Shown here piece by piece: positions 19,198-28,093 of a stretch of 64,000 nucleotides of DNA. The notes below the pieces were generated by a model. That model saw only the letters and a program-made list of their open reading frames with translations, did no database searches and was not told the origin of the DNA. The DNA is from Comamonadaceae bacterium G21597-S1. Lineage in GTDB: Bacteria > Pseudomonadota > Gammaproteobacteria > Burkholderiales > Burkholderiaceae_C. Made by a program: the position numbers and the translations under genes. Location of the stretch: NCBI GenBank assembly GCA_027214345.1, contig JAPWHR010000009.1, positions 186,001-250,000 on the forward strand. Reading direction: 5' to 3'. Position 1 is the first letter of the stretch; every line of letters starts with the position of its first letter.

Positions 19198-20494
19198 GGG
19201 CGGGTTCTCCGTAACGGTGCACCAGGAGCCAGCCGGAGCCGGCGATGACGGCACTCCAGAACCAGATGCCATTGGTCAGCGGCAACACGGTTCCGTCCAT
19301 GCGCTGGCCCAGCCAGCCGCCGACGCCGAAGGCGGCCAGCATCATCAGGAAGCCGTTGAGTGCCGACGCCGCTCCCGCCGCCTGCGGGAACGGGCCGACG
19401 GCCCCGCTCTGCCCGCAGGGCTGGTGGATGCCATGGGCGAGCATGAACACATACATCGGCAGCATGATGAACCACAGTCCGTGGGGGCCGGCGCTCCAGC
19501 CGGCCAGTGCGAACAGGCCCATGGCGCTGCCGCTGCACAGCGTCAGGCCGCTGGCGATGGCCACGGTGCGCCGGATGCCGTAGCGGTGCAGCAGCCGCCG
19601 GCACACGAAGGTGCCGGTCATGAAGAACAGCGACGCCGACGCCATCAGCAGGCCGTAGGACGTCTTGCCCAGGCCCAGCACCTGGATGAACACGAACGAC
19701 GACGTGGCCAGGAAGGTGAACAGACCGGCATACGAGGCCACCGACAACGCGGAAAACGCGACGAAGGTCGGGTGGCGCGCGATCCGGCCCCAGCTGCGCA
19801 GCAGCGCGAGCGGCTGCAAGGCGTGCGGGTCCTTGCGCGGCAAGGATTCCTGGAAGCGCAGGAAGACCAGCACCAGCGAGGCCGCGCCGAAGACCGCCAG
19901 CACCGCCAGCGCGGCGCGCCAGTTGAACAGGTCGGACATCAGGCCACCCACCGGCGGGCTCAGGAAAGCGACCACGGCCAGGCCGGACAAGGCCTTGGAC
20001 ATCACGCGCGCGCCGTCGGCCGGATGGTAGAGGTCGCGGATGATGGCGCGTGCGCAGGTCACGCCGGCGCCCATGGCCGCGCCCTGGACGGCGCGCCACA
20101 TCACCAGCAATTCCATCGACGGCGCCAGTGCGCTGCCGATCGCCGCCAGCGTATACGCGCCCAGGCCCAGCAACAGCACCGGACGCCGGCCGAACCGGTC
20201 CGACAAGGAGCCCCACACCAGCTGCGACACGCCGAATGCGATCAGCAACGCCGACAAGGTCAGCTGGGCCTGCGCCATGCCGGCGCCGAAACCCTCGGTC
20301 AACGCGGGCAGGGCGGGCAGGTACAGGTCGGTGGTGAGCGGCTGCACGCCCAGCAGCGCGGCCAGGATGAGTACGACGGTAGCGTCGCCCATGGGCCGCT
20401 GCTGTGCCGGCGGGCTGGCCTCGGTCCGTGCGCCCCGGGCCGGCTCCGGTGCGCGCTGGCGGGCTTCGGGCGGAGTGGGTGGTGGCGCGGGCAT
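19175..20494 (-). CDS. MFS transporter, Bcr/CflA drug-resistance type
   Basis: The 439-residue protein has 12 predicted membrane segments. Its signatures are [17 protein letters not shown] in the first helix pair (motif D of DHA1 transporters) and [14 protein letters not shown] between helices 2 and 3 (MFS motif A). It resembles Bcr/CflA proton antiporters that export drugs or metabolites. The N-terminal 35 residues are proline-rich and poorly conserved, so an internal ATG near residue 35 (MGDATVV) is an alternative start. It heads the minus-strand run into miaA. Confidence 0.9.
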   Translation of the reverse strand: MPAPPPTPPEARQRAPEPARGARTEASPPAQQRPMGDATVVLILAALLGVQPLTTDLYLPALPALTEGFGAGMAQAQLTLSALLIAFGVSQLVWGSLSDRFGRRPVLLLGLGAYTLAAIGSALAPSMELLVMWRAVQGAAMGAGVTCARAIIRDLYHPADGARVMSKALSGLAVVAFLSPPVGGLMSDLFNWRAALAVLAVFGAASLVLVFLRFQESLPRKDPHALQPLALLRSWGRIARHPTFVAFSALSVASYAGLFTFLATSSFVFIQVLGLGKTSYGLLMASASLFFMTGTFVCRRLLHRYGIRRTVAIASGLTLCSGSAMGLFALAGWSAGPHGLWFIMLPMYVFMLAHGIHQPCGQSGAVGPFPQAAGAASALNGFLMMLAAFGVGGWLGQRMDGTVLPLTNGIWFWSAVIAGSGWLLVHRYGEPAHAAAGAR

Positions 20495-20557
20495 GAATGC
20501 CGAGGGTAGCAGAAGGGTTCCGAGTGGCCACTGGCCGACCCGGCCCCTGGCGGTCGA

Positions 20558-21445
20558 TCAGCGCAGCCCGAACAACTGCCCGATCGCGTCGCGGTACAGG
20601 TCCTGGCCGATCGCGTTGGTATTGTGGTGCGTGCCGCCGTCGACCAGCACGAAACGCTTCGGGCCGTTGGCCGCCTCGAACAGCCGGCGGCCCAGTTCGG
20701 GCTTGATCAGGCTGTCGTTGGTGCCGTGCACCACCAGCAGCGGCGAGCCGATCTCGGCCACCTTGCTGCGCGCGTCGAAACGCTGGGTGATCAGCGGGGC
20801 CACCGGCAACCAGCCCCAGCGCATGCTGCGCACCACGTCGGGGATGGACGTGAACGTGCCCTCGACCATGGTGCCGGCCTCGTCGCCGACCTGGCGCGCC
20901 AGCTCGATCGCGATCGCACCGCCCAGCGAATGGCCGAAGATGTAGCGTGGCCGCTGTGGGTATTGCGCGGCCAGCCAGTCCCAGGCGGCGCGCGCGTCTT
21001 CGTAGGCCAGGGCCTCCGACGGGCGGTCCGGGTCGCTCTTGCCGAATCCGCGGTAGTCCAGCGCCAGCACGGCGAAACCGAGCTCCTGCATGCGCCGGGC
21101 GCGGAACGCCGAGCTGGTGACGTTCCAGCGCGAGCCGTGCAGGTACAGCAGCACCGGCGCGGCATCCTCGCCCTCGACCGCGGCCGCGGCCGTGGCCGGC
21201 CGCAGGCGCGGCGGCGCTTCCTGCCACAAGGCATGCAGCCGCACCCGTTTGCCGCTGAGCGGCGAGTCGAATTCGATCCAGCGGTCCTGCATGTCGTCGG
21301 CCGTGCGGCCGCCCCACGTGCGTTCGCTCGGCTGAAAGATCCATTCGCCCTGCTTGTCGTGCAGCGAGGCACAACCCGACACGAGCAGGCTGGCCAGGGC
21401 GAACATGCCGATGGCGGCGCGACGGGAGAAAGAGCGGGTAGGCAC
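20558..21445 (-). CDS. alpha/beta-hydrolase lipoprotein
   Basis: The 295-residue protein has a lipoprotein signal (ALASLLVSGC, lipidated Cys near residue 25) and then an alpha/beta hydrolase fold. The oxyanion loop reads YLHGSRWN, the nucleophile elbow GHSLGGAI, the acid lies in the VVHGTNDS segment, and the catalytic His is in DGGTHHN. It resembles the BEM46/YfhR-like serine hydrolases. GTG 21445 is chosen because the signal peptide starts there. Its substrate is unknown and outer- or inner-membrane attachment on the periplasmic side is expected. Confidence 0.85.
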   Translation of the reverse strand: MPTRSFSRRAAIGMFALASLLVSGCASLHDKQGEWIFQPSERTWGGRTADDMQDRWIEFDSPLSGKRVRLHALWQEAPPRLRPATAAAAVEGEDAAPVLLYLHGSRWNVTSSAFRARRMQELGFAVLALDYRGFGKSDPDRPSEALAYEDARAAWDWLAAQYPQRPRYIFGHSLGGAIAIELARQVGDEAGTMVEGTFTSIPDVVRSMRWGWLPVAPLITQRFDARSKVAEIGSPLLVVHGTNDSLIKPELGRRLFEAANGPKRFVLVDGGTHHNTNAIGQDLYRDAIGQLFGLR

Positions 21446-21602
21446 GGTGGGCAGGGCAGGCAGGCGGATCAGCGCGCATGCTAATGCAGGCCTGGCGTGT
21501 GCGCCCCGTGTGCGTGGCACGACCGTTCGCCGCGCGGGGGAATCCCGCCGTCGCGACGCGGGTCGCCCGCGCGCGCGGCCCACGGCGCGACGTGATGCTC
21601 GT

Positions 21603-22964
21603 TCAGCCGGGCTGCGCCACCCGCGCCGGTAACACCCGGGCGCGGCAGATGCCGAAACCGATGGACCGTGCGCCGTCGCGGCTGCAGCGCCCGCGCAGCG
21701 TGATGCTGTCGCCGTCGGCGAGGAATTCACGCTGCTCGTCGCCGGGCAATGGCAGCGGCTGGCGGCCGCCGCGGGTCAGCTCCATCAGCGAGCCGGCCTG
21801 CTCCGGCAGTGGGCCGGACAAGGTGCCGGTACCCATCAGGTCGCCGGTGCGCAGCTGGCAGCCGTTGGCGCTGTGGTGCGCGACCATCTGGGCCAGCGTC
21901 CAGTAGGCGGCGTCGGCATAGTTCGAGCGCGACAGCAGCGCGCCGTCGATGCCTGCCTCGCGCATCGCCGCGGTCTGCAGCGAGACCTCCAGGTCGACGT
22001 CGATCTGGCCCCGGGCTCGGTTGTGGTCGCTGTCCAGGTAGGGCAGCGGCTCCGGGTCGCCGTCAGGCCGCGTGAACGGGCGCCGGAACGGCGCCAGCGC
22101 CTCCATGGTCACGATCCACGGCGAGACGGTGCTGGCGAAGTTCTTCGACAGGAAAGGCCCGAGCGGCTGGTATTCCCAGGCCTGCAGGTCGCGCGCGCTC
22201 CAGTCGTTGAACAGCGCCAGGCCGAACACATGGTCTTCCGCATCCGCCATCGCCACCGGCGTTCCCGCCGCGCCGGGCCGGCCGACGAAGACACCGAGTT
22301 CGAGCTCGAAATCCAGCCGCCGGCTCGGGCCATACACGGGCTGCGCGGCGTCCGGCGCCCGGGTCTGGCCGCAGGGGCGCGGGAAGTCGTTGCCACTGAC
22401 ACCGATGGTCGACGCGCGGCCGTGGTAACCGATCGGCACCCACCGGTAGTTCGGCAGCAGCGGGTTGTCGGGGCGCAACAAGCTGCCGATGGCCGTGGCA
22501 TGGTGGATGCCGACATAAAAGTCGGTGTAGTCGCCGATGTCGCAGGGCAGCGCCATGACGGCCCGGGACTGCGGCAGCAGCGCCGCGCTCCAGCGCGCCT
22601 GCTCGCTGCTGCCTTCGCGCAGCCCGGCGCTGAGCCGATGGCGCAAGGCCCGGCGCTCGGCCACCGGCAACGCCATCAGGCGCGACATGTCGTCGTGGTC
22701 GAGCAGCCCGGCCTGCGACAGGCCCAGGATCCGGTCGCCGATGGCCACGCCGATGCGCAGCGGCGCATCGGGCGTGTCTTCGGCGGGGCGGAAACGCCCG
22801 AAGGGCAGGTTCTGGATCGGGAAGTCGGTGCCGGCGTCGTTGGCCGACGCAACCCAGCTGCGCAAGTCCGGATCGTGGGTGTGGTCGACCTCGCTGCTTA
22901 CAGAACGGGCCTGCGCGCTGCGTGCATCGGGGTCATTCGCGTTGGAGGCGGCCTGGTGGCTCAT
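21603..22964 (-). CDS. fahA: fumarylacetoacetase
   Basis: The 453-residue enzyme cleaves fumarylacetoacetate to fumarate and acetoacetate, the last step of tyrosine and homogentisate breakdown. The N-terminal SH3-like domain contains NLPFGRFRP. The metal- and substrate-binding motifs CDIGDYTDFYVGIHHATAIG, the YHGRAS segment and LELGVFVG are intact, with NDWSARDLQAWEY and GTGTLSGP downstream. Its ATG overlaps the stop of the upstream VOC gene (ATGA). Homogentisate dioxygenase and maleylacetoacetate isomerase genes are not in the window. Confidence 0.95.
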   Translation of the reverse strand: MSHQAASNANDPDARSAQARSVSSEVDHTHDPDLRSWVASANDAGTDFPIQNLPFGRFRPAEDTPDAPLRIGVAIGDRILGLSQAGLLDHDDMSRLMALPVAERRALRHRLSAGLREGSSEQARWSAALLPQSRAVMALPCDIGDYTDFYVGIHHATAIGSLLRPDNPLLPNYRWVPIGYHGRASTIGVSGNDFPRPCGQTRAPDAAQPVYGPSRRLDFELELGVFVGRPGAAGTPVAMADAEDHVFGLALFNDWSARDLQAWEYQPLGPFLSKNFASTVSPWIVTMEALAPFRRPFTRPDGDPEPLPYLDSDHNRARGQIDVDLEVSLQTAAMREAGIDGALLSRSNYADAAYWTLAQMVAHHSANGCQLRTGDLMGTGTLSGPLPEQAGSLMELTRGGRQPLPLPGDEQREFLADGDSITLRGRCSRDGARSIGFGICRARVLPARVAQPG

Positions 22965-23500
22965 TGCGCGAACTCCCGCGCGTGCAGGAAGGCCGCATGT
23001 TTGGGCGCCCGTTTGGTCCGGGCCCATTCGTCGAGCATCTGCCATTTGACGGCGTCCATGCGCGCGAGCATGGCGGCCTCGTCCGGGTCCGGGCAGGCCA
23101 GTTCCACGCGATGGCCATTGGGGTCGAAGAAATAGATGGAATGGAAGGCGCCATGGTCGGTCACGTCCAGCACATCCACGCCCTGGGCCTGTAGATGGTC
23201 GCGGAACTGCAGCAGTTCGGCCCGGTCCCTGACCCGGAACGCGATGTGTTGCACCCAGTCGGGCGTGTTCGGGTCGCGGCCCATCGGGGGTTGGGTCGGC
23301 AATTCGAAGAAGGCCAGCACATTGCCGGCGCCGGCGTCGAGGAACACATGCATGTAGGGGTCGGGCGCCTTGGTCGAGGGCACATGGTCTTCGGCGATGG
23401 CCAGCACGAAGTCCATCTTGAGCATCTGCTGGTACCACAACACGGTCTCGCGGGCGTCCTTGCAGCGGTAGGCGACATGGTGGATACGATCGATCTTCAT
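22961..23500 (-). CDS. VOC-family (glyoxalase/extradiol dioxygenase-like) protein
   Basis: The 179-residue single-chain VOC protein begins with RIHHVAYRCKDARETVLWYQ, placing a metal-binding His near residue 8. It continues with VQHIAFRVRD and SIYFFDPNGHRVELACPD (metal-binding Glu). The fold suits an extradiol dioxygenase, isomerase or glyoxalase. It is the first gene of a two-gene operon with fumarylacetoacetase, so a role in aromatic or tyrosine catabolism is likely, but the reaction is not identifiable. The promoter region upstream is shared with a divergent Bug receptor gene. Confidence 0.85.
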   Translation of the reverse strand: MKIDRIHHVAYRCKDARETVLWYQQMLKMDFVLAIAEDHVPSTKAPDPYMHVFLDAGAGNVLAFFELPTQPPMGRDPNTPDWVQHIAFRVRDRAELLQFRDHLQAQGVDVLDVTDHGAFHSIYFFDPNGHRVELACPDPDEAAMLARMDAVKWQMLDEWARTKRAPKHAAFLHAREFAQ

Positions 23501-23635
23501 GATGAGGGTGGTGCTCCTGTCGGGTCCGGCGTGGCGCCGGGTGGGTCGGTTCGGGAAGGCCCGCGGCGGACCGCGGCTGCGGCGCCGATTGTGGGTGCCG
23601 ACCCCGACCGCGACAACGCCGGCGTGCCGCGATAC

Positions 23636-23709
23636 ATAAGCAGCTTTTATGGAACCGCGCGCGGCGGACGGGTGCGTGGCGGGGCGGCAGATACATTAAT
23701 CCGGCTTAT
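23636..23709. promoter_or_regulatory. two related AT-rich boxes in the fahA/Bug divergent region
   Basis: In otherwise GC-rich DNA, ATAAGCAGCTTTTATG (23636-23651) and, on the opposite strand, ATAAGCCGGATTAATG (23694-23709) agree at 12 of 16 positions. Each is preceded on its plus-strand side by GATACAT-like sequence. The first is a near-perfect inverted repeat (CATAAGC-A-GCTTTTATG). They are candidate operators serving the VOC-fahA operon, the Bug-sulfatase operon or both. The regulator is unknown. Confidence 0.4.
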
Positions 23710-23789
23710 ATTTTTGACCGCCTTCGCATTGATCCCCGTCAACGGGCGGCGAACAATGCAGCCATTGCAACCCCCGTCGAGGAGACACC

Positions 23790-24782
23790 GTGATGATGAT
23801 GAAGATGACGAAACGTTCCTGCCTGGCACTGGCTCTTTCCGGCCTGTTGGCAACGCCCATGCTGGCGGCGGCCCAGGATTTCCCGAACAAGCCGGTACGC
23901 ATGGTCGTGGCTTTTTCGGCCGGCGGCCCGACCGACGTGCTGGCGCGTGTCGTTGCCAAGGGCATGGGCACGGCGCTCGGCCAGCAGGTCATCGTCGACA
24001 ACAAGGCCGGTGCCGGCGGCGTGATCGGCACCCGCGAAGTGGCCAAGGCCAGTGCCGACGGCTACACCATCCTGTTCGGTGGTGACGCGGCGCTGACCGT
24101 GCAGCCCCAGATGTCGAAGAACGCCGGCTACGACGGCGTCAAGGACTTCACGCCGCTGCGCCTGGTGGCGGCCCAGACCAACGTGCTGGTGGCGCACAAG
24201 TCGGTCGGCGTTTCCAGCGTGGCCGAACTCATTGCCAAGGCCAAGGCCAAGTCCGAAGGCATCAGTTTCGGCTCGGCCGGTGTCGGCACGCCGGCGCACC
24301 TGATCGGCGCCTTGTTCGAGTCGCAGGCCGGCGTCGACCTGTTGCACGTGCCCTACAAGGGTGCCGCTCCGGCCATGACCGACCTGATCGGCGGCCAGGT
24401 CAATCTGATGTTCGTCGGCATGCCGGTGGCCAACCAGAACAAGACCCGCGCCGAACTCGTGATGCTGGCGGTCACCGGCGACAAGCGTGCGCCCGGCATG
24501 CCCGACGTGCCCACGTTTGCCGAAGCCGGCATCAAGGGACTGGGCGCCGAATCGGCGATCTGGTGGAGCGTGATGGGCCCGCCCGGGCTGCCGGCCGACG
24601 TGAAGGCCAAGCTCGACGCGGCCCTGCAGACTGCGCTGAACGACCCCGAGGTGCGCAAGGGCCTGACGCTGCAAGGCGTGGACGTGCTGAACCTGGATTC
24701 AGCCACCACCACCCAGTGGCTCAAGCGCGACACCGCCAAGTGGGGCAAGCTGATCCAGGAAAAGAACATCTCTGCGGACTGA
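23790..24782 (+). CDS. Bug-family tripartite tricarboxylate transporter substrate-binding protein
   Basis: The 330-residue periplasmic binding protein has a signal peptide cut after about residue 28 (AAAQ). It shows the Bug pattern: FPNKPVRMVVAFSAGGPTD, DNKAGAGGVIGTREVAKA, the loop GTPAHLIG, HVPYKGAAPAMTDLIGGQV, and VPTFAEAGIKG. The family binds carboxylates such as citrate or aromatic acids. The reading frame opens GTG-ATG-ATG-ATG after a GAGGAGA site, so any of these could be used. No TctA/TctB membrane partners are in the window. A sulfatase gene starts 11 bp after its stop. Confidence 0.93.
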   Translation: MMMMKMTKRSCLALALSGLLATPMLAAAQDFPNKPVRMVVAFSAGGPTDVLARVVAKGMGTALGQQVIVDNKAGAGGVIGTREVAKASADGYTILFGGDAALTVQPQMSKNAGYDGVKDFTPLRLVAAQTNVLVAHKSVGVSSVAELIAKAKAKSEGISFGSAGVGTPAHLIGALFESQAGVDLLHVPYKGAAPAMTDLIGGQVNLMFVGMPVANQNKTRAELVMLAVTGDKRAPGMPDVPTFAEAGIKGLGAESAIWWSVMGPPGLPADVKAKLDAALQTALNDPEVRKGLTLQGVDVLNLDSATTTQWLKRDTAKWGKLIQEKNISAD

Positions 24783-24793
24783 GCACGCCGGTG

Positions 24794-26395
24794 ATGCAAC
24801 GCCCCAACTTCCTGATCTTCATCACCGACCAGCACCGGGCGGACCACCTGGGTTGTTACGGCAACCCGGTGGTCCGCTCGCCCCACATCGATGCGCTGGC
24901 GCAGCATGGGGCGCGTTTCGACAAGGCCTATGTGGCCAACCCGGTGTGCATGCCCAATCGCGGCTCCATCATGACGGCCCGCATGCCGTCGGCCCACGGC
25001 GCGCGCAGCAACGGCATCCCGCTGCCGCTGGAGTCGGTGACCTTCGCCGACCTGCTGGCCGAGTCCGGCTACCACACGGCCCTGATCGGCAAGAGCCACC
25101 TGCAGACCATGGAAGACAAGCCGCCGTTGCTGGCGCCCACGGTGTTGCCGCCCGGCACCCAGCCCTCGAAGCAATACCGCGAGGCCCGCCGCGACACCGT
25201 GCCGGCGGCGCGGTACGAGCAGGAACTGCGCTCGCGCTGGGCCGATCCGACGCACCGGATGCAACTGCCGTATTACGGCTTCCAGGACGTGATCCTGTGC
25301 AACCACCATGCCGACGAGTGTTTCGGCGACTGGCTGCGCTGGCTGCAGGCGGAGCACCCCGAACAGGCCGCGCGCATCGGCCGCGCGCATGGCCGGCGCG
25401 ACCCGCGCTACAACGCGCCCCAGGCCTGGCAGACCACGCTCGGCGAGAACGCCTACCCGACGCACTACATCGCGCAGCAGACCGCGCACTGGATCCGCGA
25501 CCATGTCGCGCAGCGCGGCGAGCAGCCGTTCGCGGTGATGTGTTCGTTCCCTGATCCGCATCATCCGTGGACGCCGCCGGGCCGCTACTGGGACATGTAC
25601 GACCCGGCGGCGATGGAGGTGCCCGAGAGCATGCGCCGCGGACGGGCCGACGCGCAGCACGTGCGCTGGTTGACGCAAGAGCGGCGCGACGGCAAGGCCA
25701 ATCTCGATGGCCCGCGCCTGTTTGCCGCGAACGCGCGCGAGGTGCAGGAGATGATCGCGCTGACCTACGGCATGATCACCAACATCGACGACCGCGTCGG
25801 CATGGTGATGGACGCCTTGCGTGCCAGCGGCGCCGACCGCAACACCGTGGTCGTGTTCACCGCCGACCATGGCGACCTGATGGGCGACCACGGCATCGTG
25901 CTCAAGGGTCCGCTGCATTACCAGAGCCTGGTGCGCGTGCCGCTGATCTGGCGCGAGCCGTCGGCCGACGGCGCCGTGCAACCGGCTGTGCGGGACGACC
26001 TCGCTTCGTCGATCGACCTGCCCGCTACCATCCTGCGCCGCGCCGGCATTGCGCCGGTCAACGGCATGCAGGGCAAGGCGTTGTTCTCGGCCGATGGAGC
26101 GTCGACACCGACAGCACGCACCTCGGTGCTGATCGAGGAGAACCAGCAGCGCGCCTACCTCGGTTTCACCCGGCCGGTGCAGGTGCGCACGCTGGTCACC
26201 GCCACCCACCGCATGAGCGTGTTCGTCGAAGGCGGCTGGGGCGAGCTCTATGACCTGCGGGCCGATCCGCACGAGATGGACAACCTGTGGGAGCGGCCGG
26301 AATACGCCCAGTTGAAGTTGCAGCTGATGCAGGAGCTGACGCAGCAACTGATGGCGATGTCGGACACCAGTCCGCGCCCGACGCGGATCGCCTGA
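24794..26395 (+). CDS. sulfatase-family hydrolase with formylglycine-type active site
   Basis: The 533-residue protein belongs to the alkaline phosphatase/sulfatase superfamily. The N-terminal metal site FITDQHRADHLG and the active-site motif CMPNR (Cys at residue 52, CxPxR) are present, so the cysteine would be converted to formylglycine. FTADHGDLMGDHG provides further metal ligands. No signal peptide is visible, so a cytoplasmic location is expected, as for phosphonate monoester hydrolases and some choline or aryl sulfatases. A GTG immediately precedes the chosen ATG. It follows the Bug receptor gene and probably acts on the imported compound. Confidence 0.9.
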   Translation: MQRPNFLIFITDQHRADHLGCYGNPVVRSPHIDALAQHGARFDKAYVANPVCMPNRGSIMTARMPSAHGARSNGIPLPLESVTFADLLAESGYHTALIGKSHLQTMEDKPPLLAPTVLPPGTQPSKQYREARRDTVPAARYEQELRSRWADPTHRMQLPYYGFQDVILCNHHADECFGDWLRWLQAEHPEQAARIGRAHGRRDPRYNAPQAWQTTLGENAYPTHYIAQQTAHWIRDHVAQRGEQPFAVMCSFPDPHHPWTPPGRYWDMYDPAAMEVPESMRRGRADAQHVRWLTQERRDGKANLDGPRLFAANAREVQEMIALTYGMITNIDDRVGMVMDALRASGADRNTVVVFTADHGDLMGDHGIVLKGPLHYQSLVRVPLIWREPSADGAVQPAVRDDLASSIDLPATILRRAGIAPVNGMQGKALFSADGASTPTARTSVLIEENQQRAYLGFTRPVQVRTLVTATHRMSVFVEGGWGELYDLRADPHEMDNLWERPEYAQLKLQLMQELTQQLMAMSDTSPRPTRIA

Positions 26396-26666
26396 GCATC
26401 TGCGAGCCAGGAAACGCGAATTTGCCACCGGGAGGATGCGATGAAACCACTCCTTGAGACCGCAACGCGCCGGCGTCGCCAAGGGGGTGCGGCACGGTTG
26501 GGGCTTCAAAGCCTGGCCAGCGTCTGGCGCATGGTCCGGTATCGAGGCCCGGCAATGGCCAGCGAGACGGATTGCCAACGCCAGTGGCTTCAGTGAGTCA
26601 GGATCGCTCAAGAGTGAGCCCGGCCACTGACAGGCTGCTTGTCACCGCGCGCGACCTGACAATGGG

Positions 26667-27836
26667 TCAGGCATGCAGGCGATGCCGGAACGCGCGTTTG
26701 GCAATGGCGGCCCGGTGCACCTCCGACGCGCCGTCGTAGATGCGAAACGGGCGCAAGGTCCGCAGAATCATTGACAGCGGAACATCTTCCGATATGCCCA
26801 ATGCCCCTGTCATCTGAACCGCCGAGTCGGCCACTCGGTTCACCGCCTCGGACACGAATACCTTGGTCATGGACGATTCATGGCGTATCGACTCACCGCG
26901 GTCCAGCCGCCTTGCCGTATCCAGCGTCATCAGGCGTGAAGCGTATAGATCGATGTGGGCATTGGCGACCATGGCCTGCACCATCTGATGCTCCGAGAGC
27001 CGTGCGCCATGGGACTCTCGCTGTGCCACGTAGTCCTGCGCCACATCCATGGCGCGTGATGAGAGTCCCACCAGGCGCATGCAGTGAAACAGGCGTGCAC
27101 CCTCCAACCGGAGCTGTGCATATTCCAGCCCTTTGCCCTCTTCACCCACGAGGCTTTCGGGCCCGACTGCACAGTTGACCAGCTTTATCTCGGCATGGCC
27201 CCCGAAATCGAACGGGTCCATGCTCGGCACGTCGCGCACGACTTGGAACCCGGGATTGGATGTGTCGACCAGAAACCATGTCACGCCAGCGTCGCTGCGG
27301 GCCACCACGATGGCAAAGTCGGCGCGCCCGGCCGCACTGGCAAACCATTTGTGTCCGTTGAGTACCCAGCCATCGCCGCTCCTTGTCGCGCGTGTTGACA
27401 ACATGCGTGGATCGGACCCAACGCCTGGGGTGGGCTCGGTCATCGCAAAAGTGGAACGCAAGTCGCCGCGAATCAGTGGCTCCAGATAACGCTGGCGCTG
27501 CGCAGGGCTTGCCAGCTGATCGAGTGCTGCGATATCGGGCTGCCCCGGCGCGGCACATTGCAGCGCCCCGGGACCGAGGTAGCTGCGACCAGCCACTTCG
27601 AGATAAGTACAGCATTCCTCCCACGACAGACCGAGTCCACCGTCTGCCACGGCTCTGCGAGGCGACGTAAGTCCCCGTTCAACGGCCATGTCTCGCAACA
27701 GTCGCGTCACCTGCTCCATGGCTGCACCATCGTGCGCCGCTCTCAGGTCTTCCCGAGGTATCGCCTCGTTGTCGATGAATTCGCGCGCATTCTGGATCAG
27801 CGCGGCAAAGTCTTCATGGGATCGTGTCAGGCTCAT
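26667..27836 (-). CDS. acyl-CoA dehydrogenase-like flavoprotein
   Basis: The 389-residue FAD enzyme has the acyl-CoA dehydrogenase architecture: an N-terminal helical domain, the TEPTPGVGSDP segment (FAD/substrate contact) with NGHKWFASAAG, and a C-terminal helical domain ending RIYDGASEVHRAAIAKRAFR. It removes hydrogens from an acyl-CoA; chain specificity is unknown. The gene is divergent from the second Bug receptor gene and shares a region with two operator-like palindromes. Base composition is a little less GC-rich than the flanking genes, and the downstream 270 bp to the sulfatase holds no gene. An inverted repeat CCTGAC-N5-GTCAGG covers its stop. Confidence 0.92.
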   Translation of the reverse strand: MSLTRSHEDFAALIQNAREFIDNEAIPREDLRAAHDGAAMEQVTRLLRDMAVERGLTSPRRAVADGGLGLSWEECCTYLEVAGRSYLGPGALQCAAPGQPDIAALDQLASPAQRQRYLEPLIRGDLRSTFAMTEPTPGVGSDPRMLSTRATRSGDGWVLNGHKWFASAAGRADFAIVVARSDAGVTWFLVDTSNPGFQVVRDVPSMDPFDFGGHAEIKLVNCAVGPESLVGEEGKGLEYAQLRLEGARLFHCMRLVGLSSRAMDVAQDYVAQRESHGARLSEHQMVQAMVANAHIDLYASRLMTLDTARRLDRGESIRHESSMTKVFVSEAVNRVADSAVQMTGALGISEDVPLSMILRTLRPFRIYDGASEVHRAAIAKRAFRHRLHA

Positions 27837-27999
27837 GGTCTTAGTTTCAGATGTGTCGAAAAAGGATGCAAAACAGGCACAACGCGGTCAGCCATGCGGG
27901 TTCGGCCGCTGTGGCTGAACGCGCCAATGGCGCGCGGTGGCGCAGCGCAGATGCTCATGGTTCAAGCAGACGACTCATGTCGGCCATGCAGACACGCCA

Positions 28000-28049
28000 T
28001 TGCAGAAATAATTCATATGAATTACATTATTAATTCACACGAATTACAA
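28000..28049. promoter_or_regulatory. overlapping divergent promoters with two tandem operators
   Basis: The palindromic box AATTCATATGAATTAC (28010-28025) recurs as AATTCACACGAATTAC (28032-28047), exactly 22 bp, or two helical turns, downstream. On the plus strand, TTGCAG (28000-28005), a 17-bp spacer and TACATT (28023-28028) form a promoter for the Bug gene. On the minus strand, TTGTAA (28049-28044), a 17-bp spacer and TGTAAT (28026-28021) form one for the acyl-CoA dehydrogenase gene. The boxes cover both promoters, so a repressor bound there would silence both genes. Confidence 0.6.
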
Positions 28050-28093
28050 GTCAAGTCGACAGAGTCACAACTCATCTTGTAAAAGGAGACAGC

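Noticed and set aside
18984..21479. 831-codon open frame on the minus strand
   Set aside because: It is out of frame over the MFS transporter, the lipoprotein hydrolase and miaA, which all have clear family signatures; its translation is Arg/Ala/Pro-rich noise typical of high-GC shadow frames.
26396..26666. Possible small gene between the sulfatase and acyl-CoA dehydrogenase genes
   Set aside because: No frame on either strand has both a start with a ribosome site and a protein-like composition.
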